A stretch of DNA of 51,684 nt from IMG/VR virus record IMGVR_UViG_3300035523_000125, positions 1 through 51,684 of that record. The stretch is one strand, 5' to 3'. This stretch comes from a virus. Each line of letters begins with the position of its first letter. Positions within the stretch are counted from its first letter, which is position 1. Below the pieces are notes generated by a model that saw only the letters and a program-made list of their open reading frames with translations, made no database searches and had not been told where the DNA came from. The translations under genes were made by a program, and so were the position numbers. Positions 23,502-31,800 of the stretch are shown piece after piece.

Positions 23502-23876
23502 ATGGCAGCGAAGCGCAGCAGGGTGGCAGACGTGGAGAAGGCCGAGGTGGCCCTTGGGAAGAGTGAGCACGGCAACGATCAGCCAACGTTGGTGATCGGA
23601 ATCCGAACGCGCGACTGGATCCGCGGTCCGCACCTCGCCCGAGCGGTGGGTCTGCATGCGGCGGCAGAGGTCGAGCTTGCGCTCGGAGCGGCCCTCGACA
23701 CGAGTTGGGGGGTCAACGCGCCAGAGTGGGGCAACGAGCAGCGCCTCCCAGAAGGCTGGCGCACCACCTTCAAGATCCACCTTGAGGGCAGGCGTGGCGC
23801 CAACGCTGAGGTCGCGATGAAGGCTCTCCGCCAGGTTGCCGACTCGCTCCGCGCCGGAAAGGGAGTGCGGCGATGA
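23502..23876 (+). CDS. Phage-edge protein of unknown function
   Basis: A 124-aa protein starting at ATG 23502 after GAGGCGACG. A Lys-rich N-terminus precedes RTRDWIRGPHLARAVGLHAAA, an Ala-rich helix, and FKIHLEGRRGANAEVAMKALRQVA. The pattern is that of a small soluble alpha/beta protein; no family recognised. Upstream frame-open codons belong to the leader element and are not taken as coding. The stop overlaps the next start (ATGA). Confidence 0.65.
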   Translation: MAAKRSRVADVEKAEVALGKSEHGNDQPTLVIGIRTRDWIRGPHLARAVGLHAAAEVELALGAALDTSWGVNAPEWGNEQRLPEGWRTTFKIHLEGRRGANAEVAMKALRQVADSLRAGKGVRR

Positions 23877-24058
23877 CTGCACCCGACTTTTTCCAGACGC
23901 GGATGGGGGCTCGGTTCTACGAGGCGACCATGCCGAAGATCGCCGATCAGCTCGAGCGCCTCAACGGGAGCCTCGAGGCACTTGTCACCGAGCTGCGCCT
24001 CCAGCGCGAGGCGCAAGCGAGCCAGCAGCCGGCGCCGACGCCGGACGACAAGCGATAG
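23873..24058 (+). CDS. Small helical protein, unknown function
   Basis: A 61-aa protein in a 4-base overlap with the gene before it. One long amphipathic helix (MPKIADQLERLNGSLEAL, then VTELRLQREAQ) and a Pro/Asp tail suggest an oligomerising or capping peptide. Its coupling to the preceding gene suggests a pair. A hairpin terminator follows 22 bases after the stop. Confidence 0.6.
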   Translation: MTAPDFFQTRMGARFYEATMPKIADQLERLNGSLEALVTELRLQREAQASQQPAPTPDDKR

Positions 24059-24080
24059 ACAGCCGGCAGCAACCTTGAAC

Positions 24081-24108
24081 GCCCCGCAGGCCAAGTGCCT
24101 CGCGGGGC
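24081..24108 (+). terminator. Hairpin terminator after the small-gene pair
   Basis: GCCCCGC...GCGGGGC arms with an inner AGGC/GCCT stem and loop CAAGT, followed by CTTCTCGT. No long T run, as is common in GC-rich genomes. It is closely related in sequence to the hairpin at 25086. Confidence 0.7.
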
Positions 24109-24274
24109 CTTCTCGTGCCCGGGGTAAGCCTTCTAGGCGCATCACTCCGAGGGCGGGCAAGTCAACTCGGTTCTTGAGATCAGGCAGTTCCGCGCCTTCG
24201 CTCCTCTCGGACTGGATAGCAACTTGTTCCGCGATCGGCCCATCTCAACCCGCCGAAATTTCTAGCGAATCCGA
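24109..24274 (+). other. Non-coding spacer between terminator and leader copy B
   Basis: No gene seen. Somewhat lower GC near 24160-24235, with TTGAGA and AACTTG-like hexamers that could serve as promoter parts, but no convincing -35/-10 pair. Confidence 0.4.
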
Positions 24275-24346
24275 CTTGATGCTCAGGCGCTGAAGAGCGT
24301 CCATGTGCTCAAGGCGGGCTTGGGAACGCCGCCGAAACGCAGAGCC
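24275..24346 (+). ncRNA. Repeated leader element, copy B (potentially structured RNA)
   Basis: The second copy of the element at 23414. Hairpin 1 is GCGCT-GAAG-AGCGT; hairpin 2 is GGCG...CGCC with the loop GGCTTGGGAA. Both are maintained although the arm and loop bases differ from copy A. The block CGCCGCCGAAACGCAG is unchanged. It lies 27 bases before the ATG of the DUF2924-like gene, upstream of an AAGGAG Shine-Dalgarno. The short frame MLRR-stop starting inside it shows it is not coding in the frame used by copy A. Confidence 0.6.
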
Positions 24347-24373
24347 AACCACGCAGCGAAAAGGAGCACCCAG

Positions 24374-25039
24374 ATGACCAAGACCTCGAAGGCGAACAAG
24401 GCCAGCAGCAAGAAGACCACCCCGATCACCCTGCACATCGCGACGCCGGGCACCGGCAAGCCGCTCTGCGGCGCCGCCGGGAAGGGCGTCAAGAATACCC
24501 TGACCCCGGCCGACGCAACCTGCATCGACTGCCAGAAGATCGCGGCGCACGCCGAGGAGAAGGCGAAGAACGAGGCGAAGGAGGCGAAGGCGGAGACCAA
24601 GGCCGCCGAGAAGCCCGAGACCAAGAAGGCGGCGAAGCCGGCGGCCGAGCCCCGCGAGCGCGACCCGCGCCTGCCGCCGCCCGGCACCACTATCAAGAAG
24701 CTCGACCGGGCTGGCGGGGTGCGCGCGGAGGTGAAGGTGACGGAGACGGGCTTCATCTACCAGGGCGAGGAGTTCCGCTCGCTCTCGGGCGCCGCGATGG
24801 CGGCGGCGAAGGACCTGGACATCAAGGGCGCCGTCAACGGCTACCTCTTCTGGGGCCTTCAGAAGCAGGCCCCCCGAGTGACCGACCCGGTCGAGGCGCT
24901 CGAGGCCGCGTGGAACCGCTACCACGAGCGGCTCAAGGCGATCGCCGCCAGCGAGCTGGAAGCGCCGGTCAGGACGAAGCTCGCCAGTTCCCTCGATCGC
25001 CAGGGGCGCGAGATCATCGAGCTGGGCGCCGCCCTATAG
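24374..25039 (+). CDS. DUF2924-like protein with N-terminal Cys/Lys-rich region
   Basis: A 221-aa protein with AAGGAG before ATG 24374. Residues 1-30 are Lys/Ser-rich. Residues 30-65 hold three Cys (PLCGAAGKG and TCIDC). An Ala/Lys/Glu helix (about 65-100) precedes a DUF2924-type domain: RLPPPGTTIKK, VKVTETGFIYQGEEFRSLSG and IKGAVNGYLFWGLQ. DUF2924 is common next to site-specific recombinases in phages and islands; the biochemical role is unknown. The C-terminal 60 residues form a helix. A related gene is at 41987, on the other side of the defence operon. Confidence 0.75.
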   Translation: MTKTSKANKASSKKTTPITLHIATPGTGKPLCGAAGKGVKNTLTPADATCIDCQKIAAHAEEKAKNEAKEAKAETKAAEKPETKKAAKPAAEPRERDPRLPPPGTTIKKLDRAGGVRAEVKVTETGFIYQGEEFRSLSGAAMAAAKDLDIKGAVNGYLFWGLQKQAPRVTDPVEALEAAWNRYHERLKAIAASELEAPVRTKLASSLDRQGREIIELGAAL

Positions 25040-25085
25040 TCCGGCGCGGACGCGCCGCCCGGAGCGGGCGGCTGCAGCGCACGAA

Positions 25086-25117
25086 ATGCCCCGCGGGCCA
25101 CTTGGCTCGCGGGGCAT
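25086..25117 (+). terminator. Hairpin terminator after the DUF2924-like gene
   Basis: ATGCCCCGCG-GGCC-ACTT-GGCT-CGCGGGGCAT: a 10-bp outer stem and an inner GGCC/GGCT stem. It closes the phage-side unit and separates it from the defence operon. Its similarity to the hairpin at 24081 supports duplication of the whole unit. Confidence 0.75.
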
Positions 25118-25134
25118 CGCTTATTGCCTCCGGT

Positions 25135-25150
25135 AGCGACGGACGTCGCT
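25135..25150 (+). promoter_or_regulatory. Inverted repeat upstream of the defence operon
   Basis: AGCGAC-GGAC-GTCGCT, perfect 6-bp arms, 86 bases before the first possible start of the methyltransferase gene. It may be an operator or a short hairpin. No clear -10/-35 box recognised nearby. Confidence 0.35.
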
Positions 25151-25236
25151 AGGCTGGGGAACGAGATCCCAAGTGTTTTTCAGATGGCATCCGGGGGAGA
25201 GGGGCCTAGACTCACCACCTGCGGGGCGCACCAGAC

Positions 25237-27438
25237 ATGACGGGTTGCGAAGACCCATCTGCTGACTCGACCCAAAGCGCTTACGGGCTTGGTGCTAGGA
25301 GCACTCCAAGTACGGCAACGGAACGGACTTCCATCCCACCGGAGAGGACCAGGACCTTGGCTAGCCGAACGCGAACGACCGTTGAAGAGCCTGCAACGGA
25401 CCCTGCCACGCCAGATGAGGGAGAGGAGGGCCAGGAGCCCCTTCCAGAGGACACAGTCATCTGTGCCTTGACTGGGAAGTCGATGCCCGATCGGCCGGAG
25501 GAGCAGGTCCTTCAGAGCTTCATCGAGCAGTTGCATCGCGAGTACCGCGTGGACCTCGCGGACATGCAGCGCGACGTGAAGGTTCCGTGCGCTGACTCCT
25601 CGGGGAAGCGGAAAACTGTGTCTGTTGGGATCGCGGTCTACGAGCAGGGCAAGCCGCACGAGCTCGAGAACATCACCCGTGTCGTCCTGGTGGCCAAGGC
25701 CGGCACAAAGGTCTCCGACGCGGCGGTAGGCCAACTTGACCTGGTGCTCTCGAACCTGAGCGAGGACCGGGCGCAGGTCTTCGGCGTTTGGACCAACGGG
25801 AAGGAGATGGCGTTCCGGATGCGGACGTTCGATTCCGCAAACGGCTTCCCGCTATCCACCGAGCTGACCGACTTCCCGGGCCCTGATGAAACGCTGGAGG
25901 ACCTAGACGATGCCGACCGCCGTCCATTGCGACTGGCTGCTGGAGACTCGCTTCTCCGAGCGTTCAACCACTGCCACGACTATCTGTCGACGCAAGGCCT
26001 CCGGGACGAGAAGGCGTTCTGGCAGCTCCTGTATCTGATATTTGCGAAGATCCTCGACGAGCAGCAGAGCAAGCGCCTGTTCTTTGTCGGGGCGACGGAG
26101 CGCAATAGTCCAGAAGGACAGGAACGAATCGCCGCACGCATTCACAAGCTGTTCGATGCCGTGAAAACTGAGTTTGAGGACGTCTTCGACGGGTACGAGC
26201 GCCTAGAGCCTAATGATCGCGCGCTCGCCTATGTGGCATCTCAGCTCGCGCGTTTCGACCTGCTATCCACGGACACAGATGCGAAGGGCATGGCTTTCGA
26301 GGCCATTACCTCGCACACCCTGAAGCAGAAAAAGGGCCAGTTCTTCACGCCGCGCAACGTTATCCGGATGATGGTTGATATGGTTGACCCGCAGCCCGGC
26401 AAGCGGGTGCTTGATCCTGCTTGCGGCAGCGGCGGGTTCCTTATCGTCGCACTCAATCACGCTCGACGACGTGCGCTCGCCGAGATTGGCTGCCCATATC
26501 CCGATTTTCCGGTTCAGAGCGAGATCAAGAAGGTAATCCCGAAGGTTCGCAAGTACGCTCGGGAGAGTTTGTTCGGCTTTGACGTGGACAGCGACCTGCG
26601 CAAGGCCGCCCGAATGAATATGGTCATGAATGGAGACGGACACGGTCACATCTTCAACTTCAATAGTCTCGAGTACGGCGTACTCGGGCAGCGCGAAACC
26701 ATCGACAACACGCGCTACCGAACACCCGAGATGAAGTTGGTGGAGCGAGAACTGGACGTGGGCCCCGGCGGCGCGCATGGACAGTTCGACTACGTGTTTA
26801 CCAACCCTCCCTTCGGGGCCAAAATCCCTGTGGAGGACCCCGAAGTTCTGCGTCACTACGATCTAGGGCACACCTGGCGCAACGACGGTACCACCTGGAC
26901 GAAGCATGCCCTGCAAAAGAAGGTGCCGCCTGAGGTCCTCTTCATAGAGGCGTGCTGGAAGTTTCTAAAGCCGGGCACGGGCATTATGGCGCTCGTATTG
27001 CCAAATGGAATTCTGGGGAACCCCGGGGAGCAGATGGAGTTCGTTCGTTGGTGGTTGCTGCGTCACGGGGAGCTCATGGCTAGCGTTGACTTGCCCGCAG
27101 AGACTTTCCTGCCGCAAGTGTCGGTCCAAGCCAGTTGCGTATTCGTTCGGCGTCGCGCACCCGATGAACTTCGAATGACCGGAGCGCATGGCCCAAAGCA
27201 GAGACCGGTGTTCATGGCGATCGCAGAAAATTGCGGCCACGGACGCCGAGGCGAGCTACGCCACCTTCGAGAGCCCGATGGATCCGAGAGTCTCCACGAA
27301 GACCAGGTTGTGGCCCGTTGGGAGCGTGGCGGCCGAATTCAAGAGCGCGTCCGGCTTCGCAAAAGCAAGAGGATAGCCGATGACCTCCCGATGGTTGCGA
27401 CCGAATACCGCGCGCTCAATAAAGGCAAGCTTCCGTGA
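25237..27438 (+). CDS. Type I-like N6-adenine DNA methyltransferase of the defence operon (MADS MAD2-like)
   Basis: A 733-aa HsdM-type protein. Residues 75-230 form the N-terminal nuclease-like/HSDR_N-type region (EEQVLQSFIEQLHREYRVDL). The helical HsdM domain follows (FNHCHDYLSTQGLRDEKAFWQL, MAFEAITSHTLKQKKGQFFTP). SAM motif I is DPACGSGGF (393-401) and the catalytic motif is NPPFG (523-527). The first 40 residues are low-complexity; a TTG at 25357, after ggagagg, is a likely alternative start. It should methylate host DNA with the S subunit encoded next, whose GTG start overlaps this stop. GC is lower than in the phage genes, a sign of transfer. In MADS this is, from memory, the MAD2 slot. 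Confidence 0.85.
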   Translation: MTGCEDPSADSTQSAYGLGARSTPSTATERTSIPPERTRTLASRTRTTVEEPATDPATPDEGEEGQEPLPEDTVICALTGKSMPDRPEEQVLQSFIEQLHREYRVDLADMQRDVKVPCADSSGKRKTVSVGIAVYEQGKPHELENITRVVLVAKAGTKVSDAAVGQLDLVLSNLSEDRAQVFGVWTNGKEMAFRMRTFDSANGFPLSTELTDFPGPDETLEDLDDADRRPLRLAAGDSLLRAFNHCHDYLSTQGLRDEKAFWQLLYLIFAKILDEQQSKRLFFVGATERNSPEGQERIAARIHKLFDAVKTEFEDVFDGYERLEPNDRALAYVASQLARFDLLSTDTDAKGMAFEAITSHTLKQKKGQFFTPRNVIRMMVDMVDPQPGKRVLDPACGSGGFLIVALNHARRRALAEIGCPYPDFPVQSEIKKVIPKVRKYARESLFGFDVDSDLRKAARMNMVMNGDGHGHIFNFNSLEYGVLGQRETIDNTRYRTPEMKLVERELDVGPGGAHGQFDYVFTNPPFGAKIPVEDPEVLRHYDLGHTWRNDGTTWTKHALQKKVPPEVLFIEACWKFLKPGTGIMALVLPNGILGNPGEQMEFVRWWLLRHGELMASVDLPAETFLPQVSVQASCVFVRRRAPDELRMTGAHGPKQRPVFMAIAENCGHGRRGELRHLREPDGSESLHEDQVVARWERGGRIQERVRLRKSKRIADDLPMVATEYRALNKGKLP

Positions 27439-28817
27439 AGGCCTTTCTTGTAAGTGAACCCCGTTCTTCGGCACTCCGGGCGCTCAATTACTCACCAACC
27501 CTGGAGAGAATTCGCAAGTCAGGCTCCGGCTCTTCCGCATCGCTTGGCTCAATGCTCTCGCATATGGGCGAGTCGTACTGGTCGGTATTCACCAGACATG
27601 ACTGCGAGCCGAAATTCGGCGTTGAGCTGCTGTCGCAGACAGACATGTTCGCAGCAGAGCCGGCAGGGCGCGTTATTCGCCGCGATTCAATGCCGAACCC
27701 GGATGCGCATCGAGTCGAGAAATGGCAGGTACTCATTGCTGGCGCGGGTCAGATGGGGGAGGGCAACCTCTTCGGACGCAGCATCATTGCGGATGGCCGC
27801 CTCGCAGGTGGCTATCTTGGCCCTCACGCAGTTGCGTTGACATTCGCCGAGCCAGGTAGTCCTGAGAATCTCTGGACGTATGCATATCTCAATTCGTCGG
27901 CGGGGCTTGCCTCCATAAAGACAGCTGCATTTGGCACTTCCGTGCCAGGACTGCGCCTGGACTTGCTGCGTGAACTCCCAGTTCCGATAGGGCCACCGGC
28001 AATCGTGAAGCGCGTTGCCGCTCTCATCCGCGCGTGCGTTGAACAGCGAGAGCGATTCTTGAGCTCGCTGGCTAGGGCGCGATCTGAGGTCAACGCACTG
28101 CCGGAGATGCAGCAGGCGGAGGAAATGTGCGCAGGCCGCACTTCCCGCTCTGTCTTATGGGAGGGGCCACTGCGCTCGCTATCTGCTTGGAATGCTGCAT
28201 CGTCGGGAGGGGCGCTCCAATACCTTCGCCGAAAATGGAACAAAACGCTTGGGGACATGGTAGCCCAGCGAGGCATCTACAACGGGCCTCGATTCGCACG
28301 CGTGGATTGCGCGGAGCCGCATGGTCTTGAGTTCATGTCTCAGCGCGATGTCATGCTGATCAGGCCAATGCCCCGCCGTATTCGCCACCCGGGTTTTGAA
28401 GACAGAATGATCTTCGCGCAACAGGGAACCATCCTCGTTGGTGGACATGGGACTTTGGGCGAGGGGGAGATCTTTGGGCGAGCAGGACTCGTGTATGGGC
28501 GCCTATCACGGGCTGCATTTACGCAAGATCTCCTGCGAATCGTGCCCGTTGCATCGCATGAGCACTTGCTCTACGCCTATCTCTCAACCACGGTGGGCTT
28601 TAGGCTCCTTCGGTCAACGGCGGTGGGCACCAAGATTCTTAGCATGCGAGAGGACATGCTTCGAGACCTTCCTGTCCCTACCTGGCCGAGCAAGGTGGCG
28701 AAGAAGGTTGATGAGCTCATTCGCATCGCCTTCGAAGCTCGCGAGGCGGCTGATTTAGCTGAAGCCGATGCGGTGGGCATTATCGAGCAGGAGGTCTTGC
28801 CTCAATGGCTCGCGTGA
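27435..28817 (+). CDS. Restriction-modification S subunit (MADS MAD5-like)
   Basis: A 460-aa specificity subunit with two target-recognition halves. Each half has a TRD followed by a helix: half one ends with GTSVPGLRLDLLRELPVPIG and KRVAALIRACVEQRERFL, and half two ends with GTKILSMREDMLRDLPVPTW and KKVDELIRIAFEAREAADL. Both contain a GxGEG(N/E)(L/I)FGR motif (MGEGNLFGRSI, LGEGEIFGRAG). The doubled plan means a bipartite recognition sequence. The GTG start is in a 4-base overlap with the methyltransferase stop, and it overlaps the kinase gene by 13 bases. Confidence 0.85.
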   Translation: MKAFLVSEPRSSALRALNYSPTLERIRKSGSGSSASLGSMLSHMGESYWSVFTRHDCEPKFGVELLSQTDMFAAEPAGRVIRRDSMPNPDAHRVEKWQVLIAGAGQMGEGNLFGRSIIADGRLAGGYLGPHAVALTFAEPGSPENLWTYAYLNSSAGLASIKTAAFGTSVPGLRLDLLRELPVPIGPPAIVKRVAALIRACVEQRERFLSSLARARSEVNALPEMQQAEEMCAGRTSRSVLWEGPLRSLSAWNAASSGGALQYLRRKWNKTLGDMVAQRGIYNGPRFARVDCAEPHGLEFMSQRDVMLIRPMPRRIRHPGFEDRMIFAQQGTILVGGHGTLGEGEIFGRAGLVYGRLSRAAFTQDLLRIVPVASHEHLLYAYLSTTVGFRLLRSTAVGTKILSMREDMLRDLPVPTWPSKVAKKVDELIRIAFEAREAADLAEADAVGIIEQEVLPQWLA

Positions 28818-31800
28818 TCTACACGCCGTCTGGTGGCGACGGTCCGGTCGGTCCCTTCGAACACGAGGTATTGGAGTTGCTGCACAGGGCGCTTCCCCGC
28901 ACCTGGGGCCTCGCGCCGAACTTCCAGCTCAAGCAACGCGGTCATGACGCTCTCGAGTACGACATCGTGCTCCTAGCCTCGCACGCGCTCTTCGTGATCG
29001 AGGCCAAGGAGTGGTATGGCCGGCTAACAGGCGACGATCAGGAGTGGCTCCTCAATCAGACTCCGAAGCGTTGCCCGATGTGGACTGTGAATCACAAATG
29101 TAAGGTACTGAAGACCGAGCTAGGCGCGCTCGCGAACGAAGTACAGGTAGCACCGGTCTTCGTCGTGCCGGACGGCACCGCCATCCAACTAAGCGGATCC
29201 TGGAAAGGGTCGGTAGTCAACCTCGGAGGTCTCGCCGCTTGGTTGCAGGACGTACGTAACGTTCCGTCTCACCGGCGGGGCGAGGATCTTTCTCCCCGAT
29301 TTCAGGCAATGGAGCAGGCGCTCCAGGGCAAATGGGGCGCCCGACAGCGCCAAAGTCGTCGCCGAGTCGGCAGCTACGAGATCGTTGAGACTCTCCATGT
29401 TGCGCCGGAAGAGGCGATGTACGTCGCCAAGCGGGCATATGTAGAGGGCGATCCGTCCAGGTATCGGGTCCGAACGTGGAAGATAAACCCGCTTGGCGCA
29501 CACGAGGAGGTTGAACAACGAAAGGCGGTCGTAAGACGCCCGACGGAGGCCATTGCAAGGATCGGTCGTCATCCGAACCTATTGCCCGTACTCCAATTCG
29601 ACTACATCGACGAGGACCATGAGTTCTTCGAGGTGACCGAGTGGTCGGAATACGGCACCCTTCACGGCTTCCTAAGCAATGCAGAGCGGGACAGGCTGAC
29701 CATTCGCGAACGGCTGGAGATTGCGGAAGGAGTCGCCGCCGCCCTTGAAACCGTTCACGCGGCCGGTGTCGTTCATCGAAACGTTTCTTCGGCGGCCGTG
29801 CTCATCGGCTTCGACCGAAAGCCGCGCCTTACGGACTTCGACCGGGCGTGGATGGAGGCGGGGCGCACGGTGTTCGCTGACACCGAGAACCGCGCCATCC
29901 GGCCATACCTGCCGCCCGAGCTCGCCAACGTATCGGACTATGACTTCGACACGACGTCGGACATGTACTCGTTTGGCGTCTTGCTCTACCAGCTCCTAAC
30001 CGACGAGTTGCCATTCGAGGGACCAGAGGCTGCCAAAGCTGCCGGCGGATGCCCAACCAAGCTGCCGTCGGAGGTCCGGGCAGGGGTGGACAGCACCATC
30101 GACGAGCTTGTGCTCAATCTGCTGCGCACCGACGACTTCAAGGCGCGCCCGACAGCTTCTAGTGCGCTTCAGCGGCTTCACAGTGTGCTTGGGATGACGA
30201 CCGGGCCCGGGCGCAAGGAGCCGTCACAGCCCCCAGCGCCTCCATTAGAGTTGAAAGTTGGCGCCATCCTTGACGGCGTCTGGCGCCTCGACGAGGAAAT
30301 CGGGAGGGGCACTTTCGCCAGGGTCTTTCGGGTTTTCAACTTGGACCACCAGCGCACCTACGCAATGAAGGTTCTGGTGGACGGCGAAAACGCCGACTTG
30401 GCCCTACACGAGTTCAACCAAGTCCAGCCGCACCTGCCAGCACATCCCAACATTGTTCACATTGTCTGGATGGCGAGGCTCGGCCCACCTCTCGACCACC
30501 CCTATATCGTCTCAGAGTTCGTGAAGGGCGAGACTCTTGAGCCCTACTGCGCAGACGAGCGCCGGCTTGCCTGGTCCGATATCAAGTCCATCGGAATCCA
30601 GCTCCTCGACGCCTTAGCCGCGCTGCATGGAAATGGAATCTTTCACCGCGACATTAAGCCCGCGAACGTGATGCTGGAGTTGCCGACACACCAGCCAAAG
30701 CTCATCGACTTCAATATCGCTGCCAAGTCTGGCGAGGCGAAGGGCAAGGCTGGCACGCGGCGATACTGGGCTCCCGATGTTGCAACGGCCGGATGGGGTC
30801 CACACGCCGACCTGTTCTCGCTCGGGGTTGTGCTCTACGAACTGGTGGTCCATCGCCATCCATTCCCGCATGACAGGCCAGATGGCGGCATTCCGTACGA
30901 TCCTCGCCAATTAGCGGTAGGCGTGAGCCTCTCCGAGGAACTGGCCAAGTTTCTGTTGAAGGCCGTACAGCCGCAGGCAAGCGAGCGATTCAATGCGGCC
31001 GCCGAAATGCGGGATGCGCTGGCCGCCGTGCCTTCGATGCTGGCTCCGGCTGGGCCGCCAATTGTTTCGCTTGACGCGTTTGCAGGTATTCAGCTCGAGC
31101 CGGCGGAGATGGGACGGGCGGACTACAACCCCTTCGTCACGCGGTTGCTAACGCTGTACAGCCAGGCACGTAGAACGAATGCCGGGACGCGAGGGCTCGA
31201 TGAGATCGCCAGACTCACCTACGTGCGCACCGGGCTCGACGACAAGCTCGCGCCCGCAATTACGACAGGGCGCTACCGCCTCGTGATTGTCACTGGAAAC
31301 GCAGGTGATGGCAAAACAGCCTTCCTTGAGCAGGTCGAGACGCTCTTTGAGCTGAACGGTGCGCAAATTAGCCGCCTTCCGACTAAGAACGGCTCTACCT
31401 GGACCTGGGAGGGGCGGTCCTACGAGACGAACTACGACGGGTCCCAGGACGAGGAGGATCGTTCAAACGATGCAGTACTCGATGCCTTCCTTAAACCCTT
31501 CGAGGGTGACGAGATGGGAGGCTTGGCGGGTTCCGCTGTACGCCTCATAGCCATCAATGAGGGACGGCTGCTCGATTTCCTCGCTCACGGTCCCCGCGCC
31601 GGGGCGTACGGTGGCCTGCGCCGGTTCGTCAACTCTGCGCTCGCAGGGGGGGCGCTGCCAGATGGGGCCCTGTTGGTAAATCTCAACCTTCGCGCGGTGA
31701 CGGCTGGCGGTGCGAACTCCTTGATAGAGCGGCAGCTCAAGCAGCTGCTTCAGCCGGCTCTTTGGGCTCCCTGCGACGCCTGCTCCGTTCGGGCCTCGTG

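Noticed and set aside
22741-25240. Prophage attachment site
   Set aside because: No direct repeat long enough to act as attL/attR seen near the right end of the tail region; the true end may be outside the window, or the phage may transpose like Mu.
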